DNA of 64,000 nucleotides, from contig NC_089429.1 in assembly GCF_026210795.1 (NCBI RefSeq), forward strand, positions 620,001 to 684,000. The letters run 5' to 3'. This document shows positions 22,728 to 34,639 of this stretch, piece after piece. Source of the stretch: Rhizophagus irregularis (taxonomy: Eukaryota; Glomeromycota; Glomeromycetes; Glomerales; Glomeraceae). The position numbers and the translations under genes were made by a program. Position 1 is the first letter of the stretch. The number at the start of each line of letters is the position of its first letter. The notes beneath the pieces were generated by a model. The model had not been told where the DNA came from and made no database searches. It saw nothing but the letters and a program-made list of their open reading frames with translations.

Positions 22728-24157
22728 CTTCGCAATATTTTCATCGTATCTTTCACCAGCGATTTCAATAGAATCAATAATTTTCCTAATTTCTGATAAT
22801 TCCTCAGGACTAAGGTGAATATTTCTTGCTTCAAAATTTTCTTCCAAATATTTCAATCTTTTTGTACCAGGAATAGTAACAAAGTTCTCACCCTATATAA
22901 TATATATATATAAAAAAAAATATTATCATATATATATATAATATAATATTTTAAAATATAAGTAAGTATATTTACCTGACCGATAACCCAAGCTAAACAT
23001 AGTTGACCTGTAGTTATTCCTTTCTTACTCGCAAATTCATTGAATTTTTGTACAAGTTCCAAATTTTTATTGAAATTTTCACCTTGAAAACGTGGAACTG
23101 TTCTTCTAAAATCATTTGGTTCAAAATCATCAATAGATTTAAATTTTCCCTAAAAGTAATTTTATTGAAGTCAAAATATATTTTTTTTTTTCATATTAAG
23201 ATATAACCCATGGGATAATTACTGTTAGAAAGCCGCGCCCTAGTGGACTATAAGCTACCATAGTGACACCTAATTCACGACAAGCTTCCAGAACTCCATT
23301 TTTTTCAATATCAAGAGTCCAAGGACTATATTCCGTCTTAAAAAAATGATGTTTTATAACTTAGTATTTAAGTAATATGTCGATAATTTAATAAATAATT
23401 ACCTGAACTGCGGCAATTGGATGAACTTTATAAGCGCGTCGAAGAGTTTCGGCGGAACATTCAGAAAGACCAATATATTTAACTTTTCCTTCTTTAACAA
23501 GTTCTGCTAAAGCGCCGACAGTGTCTTCAATGGGTCTGTAAAAAAGTAAATTTTAACAATTTTAGGTAAGATTAAAGAATTTCTTTAACTTACGTATTAG
23601 GATCCACACGATGTTGATAATAAAGATCGATATAATCTATTCCCAATCTTTTTAAAGAATTTTCACAAGCTTGACGAACATATTCAGGTTTACCTGATAC
23701 CTTAATTTCGCCATTTTCTTGTAAGAATGCAAACTTTGTACAAAGAAATACTTCATTACGATGTTCTTTAAGAACTTTTGAAAGAAGGATTTCATTGTCT
23801 CCTAATCCATACATATCCTTTACATTTCAAAATTTAAAAAAAAAAATGCGATACTCCGTTTAAATTAATATTAAAATCTTGAATTTATTAGAAGAGTTTA
23901 AATACAAACAGCAGTATCCCAAAAGGTACATCCTAGTTCAATTGCTCGATTTAATATTTTAATATTTTCCTGTTCATCAGCTGCCCCGTAAAGACTACTC
24001 ATGTTCTGCCAAAAAAGAAAATTATATTAAAATCACGTGATAAAACAAGTAATTATGAACTATGAAATAAGTATGAGATACACACCATGCATCCTAAACC
24101 GATTGCAGGGATTTTCACCCCAGTTTTACCAAGTTCACGAAGAGAAGGCAAAGACAT
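22728..24157 (-). CDS. Aldo/keto reductase copy C (complete)
   Basis: An NADPH-dependent carbonyl oxidoreductase of the AKR superfamily, AKR13/YakC-like by motif. Exons: 24157-24086, 24005-23910, 23817-23594, 23535-23403, 23336-23223, 23149-22976, 22892-22728. All are in phase and give 326 codons. The frame then either runs into a stop 12 bases beyond (VRK-stop) or splices at GTAAGG to a tiny last exon that could not be placed. Visible family motifs: [23 protein letters not shown] joined to DMYGLGDNE (catalytic Asp and Tyr, split by intron 2); FLCTKFA (catalytic Lys); [10 protein letters not shown] (catalytic His); [14 protein letters not shown]-type loop; [31 protein letters not shown]. The expected tetrad is intact. 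It has the same intron positions as copy D, and its 5' flank resembles those of copies A and B. Cytosolic and soluble, as no signal peptide is visible. Confidence 0.9.
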
Positions 24158-24810
24158 TTTTTCAAAAAAAAAAAAATAAAAATAAAAATAAATTTCTTTA
24201 AAAATCAATAATTCTTGGCGCTTTTATTTAATTTTAATAACAGATAACCGATAAAAACTTTTCCCATACCAACTTTAATTTGGAAAATCCAATTTATGCA
24301 TCGGTACCCAACTTTTTAATATATAGTTAATAACTATGCCGATTAAATTTATTTGCTGCAGATTGATGTATTAAATATTTTTCTCCCTAAGGTTAATTAA
24401 TTTTTTGTCGCACAAAATCTAAATGATATCAACACATGAAAATGTTCTAAAAATATTCTGCGTTAAAAGAAAAATTTGCTTTGCCCATTTCCAAAAGAAT
24501 CTTTTAATTTATTTTCTTTTTGTAAATGAATGATTAATAATGATGACAATAACAAATAAACTTTTTAACTTTTTTTTTTAGATTTAACCTTTTTTGGTTC
24601 TATTTCACTATATTCATTATATTTTTATATTTATTTAAATGATTTTGATAATGAATCTCCTTTCGAAGGTATATCTTGTTTACTATTATTAAATTGGATT
24701 AAATTTGTGAATCCAACCCAAAAAAGTTAGAGTTATAATTTGTATGTGTGTAATATGATAAACACGGGTAATCGTTGTTCCCATGAATATTATTATGTAA
24801 TTTTTGGTTA
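24158..24810. other. AKR upstream region
   Basis: Contains the GCGCTTTTATTTAATTTTAAT stretch at about 24219 and the ATCCAACCCAAAAAAGTTAG stretch at about 24712. Both recur upstream of copy B, the second in a diverged form. This is the presumed promoter-proximal flank. No gene. Confidence 0.4.
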
Positions 24811-24860
24811 TTATAGTCTCCACCGGATATAACGAACCCCTCGGCCCTCGGTATAGTGAA

Positions 24861-24881
24861 TTCGGTATATAATATACCGAA
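24861..24881. repeat. TTCGGTATA/TATACCGAA palindrome
   Basis: Perfect 9-bp arms with a 3-base centre. The same TATACCGAA/TATAACGAA words recur at 27211-27530, suggesting debris of one element family, possibly pogo/mariner-like. Confidence 0.5.
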
Positions 24882-24899
24882 CTTGGTTTTTCAACCTTG

Positions 24900-25020
24900 G
24901 TAATTCGGGCCAAATATGTAATTCCGGCCAGAATTATATCCGTGTAACAAAACTAAATCGAGCAATTTCCATAAAGTTATACTTAATTCTAGCCAGTACT
25001 ATAAATCTGGCCCGAATTAC
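24900..25020. mobile_element. 121-bp inverted-repeat element (MITE-like)
   Basis: Perfect 12-bp terminal arms GTAATTCGGGCC and GGCCCGAATTAC with a non-coding interior. It sits between the AKR C flank and the coding island at 25.0-26.4 kb. Confidence 0.6.
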
Positions 25021-25056
25021 TATTTAGTCACGTGACCGTTCGTTATTGATTACATA

Positions 25057-26438
25057 ATGTACAGGACACTCGCAAGGCAGATGAACTCCTGTTCGATCAA
25101 CAACAAATTCTTGATTTACACCAATGATATAGATTTACCCAACCATTCATTCCGATCTACATCAAACAAACCAAAATTTAAATTATTTAAATTTCATTTT
25201 AGGGATAGACCTTACGTTCATCTTTTCTCTAAACCGACAATTTTCCAAACAAACTGTAAACAAATATTTCAAAAGATTACGCCAACTGCTACACAAAAAA
25301 TTTTCAGCCATTAAGACTTTCCAGCGACAAAGAAAATAACAAACTAACTAAAACATTTATCCGGTTCAGTTCCGTGATTTACCTAGGGTTTCACCTCAGT
25401 TGTAACCACGAAAAATGCACTCAACCTCTCGCATATAAACATCGATGGCAATGCGGAGAACGCAGTAAATTTGTCAAATTAACCCATCGAGGGAATCCTT
25501 TACCAAGAGGCAAGTGCTTTCACCTACCACAACAACGTTTCCACAAACGACAATTAGAAAGATTAATCAGTTCGGGAGATCACCTTGGGCTTAGCTATAC
25601 AAAAGATACAATGTAAAAAAACAAGGTCAACTCAAACCTGCCTTAAATAAGGTCATGGCAAACTCAGAAACCATCAAAGGAAACGCAATCAAGAAACGCA
25701 TTTATTACAAAGAACATTCCAGATTATGATTTGACGTCGTACGCTTCCATCAACAAATTACCCGATGGAATCGTCTTACACACAGCGTGTTAGAAGTTAA
25801 ACAAGAAACACATACCCACAAAACTAAACCTTTTATTTTACATACTTCATCTTCAAAGGTCTACAATCCTACAGTTTTCAAACAGATCCATCACCTACCT
25901 GAATAATACCTTCTTACAGATAAACACCCGCTTGGTCGATACGACCCACGTCACAACCCAGATTCCAAGAAAGATAAACGACGCGAAAAAAATTGGTTAC
26001 GTAGAATGAAGAAACGTAACAAGAAAAAGAAATCTTTTACCTCCTATACTACCAGGCACCCCTGGCGACCCTCGTATTTACTACCGTGACACCTACAACA
26101 TCAACCTATTTGATTATAAAGTCCGACGTCGTTTCGACGTCAGGAAACTACCTAACTACCAATATGGTTACTATGACGCCCTCAAAATCAGACAACGCTA
26201 TCTACAGAGACAACAAACCATGATCATGGAAGACGTTACACACAAAGCTGACGCCAATGTGCGATATAGCATTAACGATAAGGACCGAGATATTCTCAAC
26301 GCCCCGGACACCTTCTTACGAAGAACTCCTCCTCCGGATAACACAACCATCAGCGATTTATCATACGTCTCAGCTGCAGATTCGCTTGAGACCATCATTT
26401 ACTCAATTTACCCGCCTACTCCGGCGCACGATCAATAA
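25057..26438 (+). pseudogene. GC-richer decayed coding island, unknown family
   Basis: About 1.4 kb with base composition and codon use unlike the surrounding AT-rich DNA. Open stretches occur in shifting frames: 25057-25314 (QMNSCSINNKFLIYTNDIDL), 25374-25616 (HLSCNHEKCTQPLAYKHRWQ), about 25620-25720, then PLGRYDPRHNPDSKKDKRRE around 25930-25990, a basic stretch WLRRMKKRNKKKK, and finally 26045-26438 (PGTPGDPRIYYRDTYNINLF ... PPTPAHDQ-stop). At least two frameshifts and several stops separate them, and no single start can be defended. The basic tract and a Cys/His cluster hint at a nucleic-acid-binding protein, perhaps encoded by a mobile element, but I do not recognise it. The foreign-looking composition suggests transfer or insertion. 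Confidence 0.5.
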
Positions 26439-26555
26439 CTCCATCAAATAGGAAAAACAACGACGGACCTCTATTATAATATACCATTCTACAGTATACC
26501 TGACAGTATTTACGTATAGTATCGATAGATAAAAGAAAAATACGGATGACTTGAT

Positions 26556-26861
26556 TTAGTTAGAATTCTCTTTTTTTGTTTTGTCTATTTTATTTTGTTC
26601 GCTTTCTTGTTCATTGACCTTCATTACTTTGGTTAGGGTGGTCGGTCCCTCAGGGATCGCCCGCCACGGGCTTCCTTTTGTTCGATCAACCAAGGTGACA
26701 TCGTCACGATAGCGGCGGTTTGGTTCATAGTTTTTGTAAATTACTTTAGGCTCTAGATTAGTGTCCTTGTAATTTGTATTGTGACCTAGTTCACGTTGAA
26801 ATAAATAAAAAAATAATGTACGGGACACTTGGCAAATTTTTATGCCGAGAGTTAGTTGCAT
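26556..26861 (-). CDS. Hypothetical 101-aa ORF, unrecognised
   Basis: Intact frame ending KENSN-stop, with charged, polar content (EPNRRYRDDVTLVDRTKGSP). Its GC is higher than the flanks and it converges with the decayed island at 25.1-26.4 kb, so both may belong to one inserted unit. The N-terminal residues up to about LFQRELG look less gene-like, and a start at a later codon or an upstream exon is possible. No motif recognised. Confidence 0.35.
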   Translation of the reverse strand: MQLTLGIKICQVSRTLFFYLFQRELGHNTNYKDTNLEPKVIYKNYEPNRRYRDDVTLVDRTKGSPWRAIPEGPTTLTKVMKVNEQESEQNKIDKTKKENSN

Positions 26862-27179
26862 TTTATCAATAGTCTCTGAATTTGATGATTAACGTTATGC
26901 AAATCTCTTACATCATATCACATGACGAATTAGTATCACACAAAATTTTATCGATGGTAAATAATACTCTCTTCACTCGCTCTCTTAACCTGTAATGATA
27001 AAAATATAAACCTGATGGATCATTATTGAAATAATTACTCAACTTGAACTTCCCAAAATTGTATTAAAATTTTATTATCTGAATTAATTATATCATATTA
27101 GTCAGAGAAAATTATTTTAAAAAAATATCAAGTAATTAAATTATCTGTTATTGGTTAAATGATAGATCAGAATTTTCAT

Positions 27180-27530
27180 ACTATGTCGGTTCGCTTTATA
27201 ATGAACTCGTGTTATACCGAATTTTACAGTAAACGAATTTTTAATATAGCACTGATTTAACATATAAAATATTCTCATTATACCGAATATTACTGATTAA
27301 ATGCTGTATACCGTATAACGAAGTAAAATCTACAAATTATATAACATCTTTATATATTAAATGGCTATTATTATAACAATTATTTTTTATACTGCTTTTA
27401 TATTTGTGTGATATACGTCGTGATACAGTATATTACAATATTCCAAATTTTTCCATTTGATACCAGAATTTCCATTATGTTAACGAATTTTCTTATAACG
27501 AACAATTCGTTATAAGGTGAACTGACCGTA
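27180..27530. repeat. TATACCGAA/TATAACGAA-rich inverted-repeat debris
   Basis: Several dispersed copies (for example 27211, 27279, 27306 and 27489-27530) of TATACCGAA, TATAACGAA and their complements. They include the palindrome TTATAACGAA-CAA-TTCGTTATAA near 27494-27516. It resembles terminal-repeat remains of a Tc1/mariner-pogo type element. No ORF. Confidence 0.4.
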
Positions 27531-27732
27531 GTCACTAATATCAAAATGATTTGGATCAATTTTTTTGATAATTTTGCTAAAGAAAATAATTTGAGATTTC
27601 TTTTAATATCTACCACATTTATAATGAAAAAAAATAATACTACAATTGTCTTCATATAAACATCATCTTTCTCTATAGAAATATATGTTTGACCGTGTAA
27701 TTAACCACTGAGAACGCCCCTATGAAATATTT

Positions 27733-30700
27733 ATTTTGCTCTTTTTAATGATCAGGCAGGCTGGTTTTTTTTATCACGCAAATGTCGATCATATTTTAAT
27801 TTCAGTAAACATTAACCTATTACTACTAATCGACTAAAGCTTTTTTTAACACAAAAAAGAAGAATACCTAGCTTTCAATTATCTAAATTAAATCTTTTCT
27901 AAATATTCTTAATAATTTTATCATTATTTTTTTTATAATATCATAAAAATGAAATTTTGAATCATATAATAAATTAAAAATTACATGCTTAACACGTAAC
28001 ATTTCTTTTTAAACCAATATTTATTGATATTTTATTGTTAAATATTTAATAATTGAATAAAGTTATAAATAAATAAAGAATTATTTAAATTACAAACTAA
28101 GAATTCTTTTACTACTCTAACGCTAATCTTAGTGTTTAAATAATTCAAATATTAAAATGAAATTACATTTAAATATATGAAATAATTTAAAATCCATCTA
28201 AAAAAAAATAAATATATTAGTAAATAAATCTTAATTGTTATTTTAATATTTTATTAATAAATTATAATAATAAACAAACCATCAGGAATTTCCAGTTCAT
28301 CTTGTTCTTCTGAATGAAGATTTGGATTATTATGTACTTCATCTTATAAATAAATAAAATAAGTATTAAGATAAATCATTGTTTAAAAAGCAATTTAATG
28401 AATATTACTTACCATCAATATCAACATTTGGTTTTTGTCGTGTTGTTTCTTTATCATAATAATTATTAATATCTATGTTGTTAAATAAAACAAATTTAGT
28501 AAATATTTATTATTTTAATTGAAATTGGAGGTAATATATCAAATATTTTACTTACCATTTTTTGAGTTTATCTTCAATTTTTTAAATACTTTGGATAATT
28601 TTTTACTGCCAGCTAAATTGTAAGATATTAATTAAATTATCATAGTACTGTATGTATTGTAAGTATTATTCATGCTTATAAAATGTATAATGGTTACAAA
28701 CCTTTAATAACATTACTTATTCTTGATGTATTCTCAATATTTTGATTACTTGATTTTATTTTGCTCTTTTTAATGATCAGGCAGGCTGGTTTTTTTTATC
28801 ACGCAAATGTCGATCATATTTTAATTTCAGTAAACATTAACCTATTACTACTAATCGACTAAAGCTTTTTTAACACAAAAAAGAAGAATTCCTAGCTTTC
28901 AATTATCTAAATTAAATCTTTTCTAAATATTCTTAATAATTTTATCATTATTTTTTTCATAATATCATAAAAATGAAATTTTGAATCATATAATAAATTA
29001 AAAATTACATGCTTAACACGTAACATTTCTTTTTAAACCAATATTTATTGATATTTTATGTTTAAATATTTAATAATTGAATAAAGTTATAAATAAATAA
29101 AGAATTATTTAAATTACAAACTAAGAATTCTTTTATACTCTCTTAGTGTTTAAATAATTCAAAATAATATAAATATTAAAATGAAATTACATTTAAATAT
29201 ATGAAATAATTTAAAATCCATCTAAAAAAAAATAAATATATTAGTAAAAAACCTTAATTGTTATTATTATTAATAAATTAAAATAACAAACAAACCATCC
29301 GGAATTTCCAGCTCATCTTGTTCTTCTGAATGAAGATTTGGATTATTATGCACTTCATCTTATAAATAAATAAAATAAGTATTAAGATAAATCATTGTTT
29401 AAAAAGCAATTTAATGAATATTACTTACCATCAATATCAACATTTGGTTTTTGTCGTGTTGTTTCTTTATCATAATAATTATTAATATCTATGTTGTTAA
29501 ATAAAACAAATTTAGTAAATATTTATTATTTTAATTGAAATTGGAGGTAATATATCAAATATTTTACTTACCATTTTTTGAGTTTATCTTCAATTTTTTA
29601 AATACTTTGGATAATTTTTTACTGCCAGCTAAATTGTAAGATATTAATTAAATTATCATAGTACTGTATGTATTGTAAGTATTATTCATGCTTATAAAAT
29701 GTATAATGGTTACAAACCTTTAATAACATTACTTATTCTTGATGTATTCTCAATATTTTGATTACTTGATTTTATTTTGCTCTTTTTAATGATCAGGCAG
29801 GCTGGTTTTTTTTATCACGCAAATGTCGATCATATTTTAATTTCAGTAAACATTAACCTATTACTACTAATCGACTAAAGCTTTTTTAACACAAAAAAGA
29901 AGAATTCCTAGCTTTCAATTATCTAAATTAAATCTTTTCTAAATATTCTTAATAATTTTATCATTATTTTTTTCATAATATCATAAAAATGAAATTTTGA
30001 ATCATATAATAAATTAAAAATTACATGCTTAACACGTAACATTTCTTTTTAAACCAATATTTATTGATATTTTATGTTTAAATATTTAATAATTGAATAA
30101 AGTTATAAATAAATAAAGAATTATTTAAATTACAAACTAAGAATTCTTTTATACTCTCTTAGTGTTTAAATAATTCAAAATAATATAAATATTAAAATGA
30201 AATTACATTTAAATATATGAAATAATTTAAAATCCATCTAAAAAAAATAAATATATTAGTAAAAAACCTTAATTGTTATTATTATTAATAAATTAAAATA
30301 ACAAACAAACCATCCGGAATTTCCAGCTCATCTTGTTCTTCTGAATGAAGATTTGGATTATTATGCACTTCATCTTATAAATAAATAAAATAAGTATTAA
30401 GATAAATCATTGTTTAAAAAGCAATTTAATGAATATTACTTACCATCAATATCAACATTTGGTTTTTGTCGTGTTGTTTCTTTATCATAATAATTATTAA
30501 TATCTATGTTGTTAAATAAAACAAATTTAGTAAATATTTATTATTTTAATTGAAATTGGAGGTAATATATCAAATATTTTACTTACCATTTTTTGAGTTT
30601 ATCTTCAATTTTTTAAATACTTTGGATAATTTTTTACTGCCAGCTAAATTGTAAGATATTAATTAAATTATCATAGTACTGTATGTATTGTAAGTATTAT

Positions 30701-31803
30701 TCATGCTTATAAAATGTATAATGGTTACAAACCTTTAATAACATTACTTATTCTTGATGTATTCTCAATATTTTGATTACTTGATTTTATTTTGCTCTTT
30801 TTAATGATCAGGCAGGCTGGTTTTTTTTATCACGCAAATGTCGATCATATTTTAATTTCAGTAAACATTAACCTATTACTACTAATCGACTAAAGCTTTT
30901 TTAACACAAAAAAGAAGAATTCCTAGCTTTCAATTATCTAAATTAAATCTTTTCTAAATATTCTTAATAATTTTATCATTATTTTTTTCATAATATCATA
31001 AAAATGAAATTTTGAATCATATAATAAATTAAAAATTACATGCTTAACACGTAACATTTCTTTTTAAACCAATATTTATTGATATTTTATGTTTAAATAT
31101 TTAATAATTGAATAAAGTTATAAATAAATAAAGAATTATTTAAATTACAAACTAAGAATTCTTTTATACTCTCTTAGTGTTTAAATAATTCAAAATAATA
31201 TAAATATTAAAATGAAATTACATTTAAATATATGAAATAATTTAAAATCCATCTAAAAAAAAATAAATATATTAGTAAAAAACCTTAATTGTTATTATTA
31301 TTAATAAATTAAAATAACAAACAAACCATCCGGAATTTCCAGCTCATCTTGTTCTTCTGAATGAAGATTTGGATTATTATGCACTTCATCTTATAAATAA
31401 ATAAAATAAGTATTAAGATAAATCATTGTTTAAAAAGCAATTTAATGAATATTACTTACCATCAATATCAACATTTGGTTTTTGTCGTGTTGTTTCTTTA
31501 TCATAATAATTATTAATATCTATGTTGTTAAATAAAACAAATTTAGTAAATATTTATTATTTTAATTGAAATTGGAGGTAATATATCAAATATTTTACTT
31601 ACCATTTTTTGAGTTTATCTTCAATTTTTTAAATACTTTGGATAATTTTTTACTGCCAGCTAAATTGTAAGATATTAATTAAATTATCATAGTACTGTAT
31701 GTATTGTAAGTATTATTCATGCTTATAAAATGTATAATGGTTACAAACCTTTAATAACATTACTTATTCTTGATGTATTCTCAATATTTTGATTACTTGA
31801 TTT
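27733..31803. repeat. Four tandem ~1,016-bp units derived from the 3' end of kinase K2
   Basis: Units: 27733-28757 (1,025 bp, the most diverged), 28758-29773, 29774-30788 and 30789-31803 (near-identical). Each unit starts ATTTTGCTCTTTTTAATGATCAGG and holds, in the minus orientation, the 3' part of kinase exon 5, exons 6, 7, 8 and 9 with GT-AG signals, the conserved 3' flank (TTAGTGTTTAAATAATTCA) and ~0.5 kb of downstream sequence. The junction with the unduplicated gene is inside exon 5 at 31803/31804. The same downstream sequence occurs once after K3 (about 37870), giving the single-copy state. Confidence 0.9.
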
Positions 31804-33543
31804 ACCAATATCATCAACTAAGAAATAATTATAATTATTAATACTTTATTATTAAATAAAATTAAATGTAATTCTAAAAATACCTACTATTATCAGGAAT
31901 ACTAAAGTCATGTAATTTACTATGAAATGCTATTTTAAAAAGATATTTTTAAAATTATTATTAATTAATGATTACAGATAATATAAAAATTTATTAGTTT
32001 TATATTACCTTCTTGTTCTCCTATTATTATTTAATTTAAAAATAACAATTAATAATAATCATGTTAAAAACAAAAATTAAATAGTTAATAGTTATTAAAT
32101 AATTAGTATACCTTCTGTTGCATTTTTTGGTTCAGGTAAATTTTCGAATGTATGAATTTTACTTGTAAATAATTTACTGTTCATATTATTACTTATTTCT
32201 TTATTCACTTTTGGTATTGTTTTAGGTAATTCATTTGGATTATTTTGATAATATGACTTAATTTTATTCATCTTTTTATGAAGTGTATCAATATCAGGCC
32301 TTTCTAATGGATTAGCGTCCCAACATTGTTCCATTAAACTTTTATATTCTGAAGGAATTTCTGAAATAATTTTTGGTCTTATGCCATTAATGATATTAAT
32401 TGCAAGATTACAATCATGCTCATAATTTATAAATGGTGGTTGTCCAAATGAAATTTCCCACATAAGCATTGCAATACTGTAAATATCAGATTTAAAAGTA
32501 TATCCATTTCCATTAATAACTTCAGGAGCTATGTAAGGAAGATTTCCATAAATGCTTGTTGATGGTTTGTCTGCAGGACCACAAAATCCAAGATCACTAA
32601 TACGCCAATTATTATGTGACTGGGAATATAATATATTTCCAGAATGCAAATCTCTATGAATTGAATCCTCTTTATGAATATAATAAAGTGCATTAATTAT
32701 CAAAAAAATAATATTAATTCTTTCGTTCCATGTAAGTTGATTATGATTTTGTGGTAAATATTCTCTTAAATTCATGTCATATTCATTCATTACAAGCAAA
32801 TAATTTCCATTTGATGGATTTTGTGTTATACCATAACATTCAACAATTATTGCGTGTTTGTTGCTTATAATAAAATGCGATTTGGCCTATATAAAGCAGT
32901 AAATTTTATTAATAATTAAATTTAAATTTAAGTTCTTTTAAATATTTTTTAAGTTACAAACCTCTTCAAACCAACTTTGACTTGCATTTTCAACATTTCC
33001 TAATTCTTTAAGTATTACATATTGAGCTCCAAATCTTATTAATTGTTGTTTTTTAATATCCCATTCTTCATATTGTCCATCAATCCAATCTGCTGTATAA
33101 ATCTTAGAGAATCCACCTTTTGTTAGATATTCAATGTTTTCTAAATTATTATATGGGATCCATTCAATTATTGCATTTGGTCCAAGTGTTTCTAATTGAC
33201 AATTTTTTATTAAATTATCAATATTATTATTTCCAGATGTCCAGTTTGAGAAGTTTGCTTTTAAATAATTTCGAACACAATATTCACAATATAATATAGC
33301 TAAACATTTTTGATTACAATTTTCACAAATTCTTCTTGTTCCTGAATTATAATAAATTTTATCTGCGTCATAATTTTTATTATTTTCTCTTATTGCTTCA
33401 GTTTTTTCTTCTTCTGTAAAAGAATCATCAGCAAGAATTATTTGTTTCACAGACTCACGGTATTTATGAAAGTCATTAGTGTCAATTGATGTAAATGCTC
33501 TACTAAGCACTGCATAAATTAATTCTCGCCGAATATTAGACAT
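31242..33543 (-). CDS. Kinase K2, Cys-rich N-terminus, canonical motifs
   Basis: Exons 33543-32962, 32886-32112, 32020-32009 (12 nt), 31929-31888, 31817-31749, 31659-31603, 31519-31460, 31389-31327, 31252-31242; 556 aa, every junction in phase. Motifs: CENCNQKCL and YCEYC cluster; WTSGNNNID; glycine-rich strand KGGFSKIYTADW; VILKELGNVENAS with the ATP-binding Lys; HRDLHSGN; RISDLGFCGPAD; YGNLPYIAPEV; QCWDANPLERP. The Ser/Thr or Tyr target is not predictable; HRDLHSGN plus CW near the end resembles TKL-type kinases. The C-terminal tail (NMNSKLFTSKIHTFENLPEP onward) is low-complexity and acidic/polar. Exon 5 could equally splice to exons 6-9 of any of the three further downstream tandem units, so the 3' end may be variable. 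The conserved promoter-side block lies at 33601-33680. Confidence 0.88.
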
Positions 33544-33600
33544 TTTATAAAAAAAATCGACATTATTTTTTGCACTGTATTTTTATAATTAAAAAAAATG

Positions 33601-33680
33601 TTTCCATAGACGGTTAATTAAATAAGTGGTGTAACCAATAAAATTTTTAGTATTGTCTACTGATCTACCTGTCATGTGCC
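33601..33680 (-). promoter_or_regulatory. Conserved kinase upstream block (K2)
   Basis: Carries GACGGTTAATTAAATAAG, GTGGTGTAACCA and GTCTACTGATCTACC, as upstream of K1, K3 and K4. Confidence 0.5.
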
Positions 33681-33699
33681 ACATCATTTGTACTAAAAA

Positions 33700-34630
33700 G
33701 CATCATCTGATCAACACACAAATTGATAGGCTGCTATTAATAATATACATTTTTATTAAGTGAAAATAAATTTAATTCTTTATTTCTCATTTCTAAACGT
33801 ATAAGATCATCACCGATAACCTGGATCTTAAAATTTTTTATTTTTTTGCTTTTTTTTGTATAGAAAATTGTAAAAACATTAATTTCATTAATTTCGCAGA
33901 AAATAATTTATAAACTTTTTTTTTTTTTTGTATAATCTTTAATGTTTAATATTAATGAAATGTATTTCTAGAATAATGCATTTAGAAAAAAAAGAGCTTT
34001 TTAATCAAATCCTCATAAAAAAATTCAACGTATCAATTACACTTATAAATTCATAATATAATAAAATTTCAAATTCTCAATCGGATCCATATTTAGAGAT
34101 TTGATTTTCTATGTTAACGATAAATTTCAGTGATAATAAAAATATCATATTTTATGTAGATTCACAATATCAATCAATTTTTTTCAATTAATGTAGGACA
34201 TTTATAAATTCTTTTTAATAATTTTTTAAGAAAAAAAAAATTGCTTATATTTTAATGTACTACTTAATTTTTTACTTAACGTTTTTATTCAAAAAAAAAA
34301 ATAAAGGATTTTGATAAAATATATATTGTATATTTGTTTTATATTAAGGATCCGATATATTGGGGAACGTTCTAGTATATTTGTAATACCTGGTACGATA
34401 CCTGAACGTAATATCAAATAAGTTCACTTGCAAATATATTTGATCAATGTGATAAATTGGTTTTTTCTTTTCAAGTTGAAAATTATGCCTAAAAATGTCT
34501 AACTCAATTTTCCCAAAATTTAAACAAAGCTATATTAAATTTTGAATATTAAGTAAGGATCCCAACGTAAAAATATTTCGTGCGTATCTTTATGGTGACA
34601 TTTTTTTTTTCATTGAATGAATAAAATACT
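33700..34630. other. AT-rich spacer
   Basis: No gene seen. 34115-34150 repeats the kinase-block flank noted at 15716. Confidence 0.4.
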
Positions 34631-34639
34631 TTAGATATC

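Noticed and set aside
24689-24913. 74-codon minus-strand ORF
   Set aside because: Covers inverted-repeat debris and the AKR flank; no coding signature.
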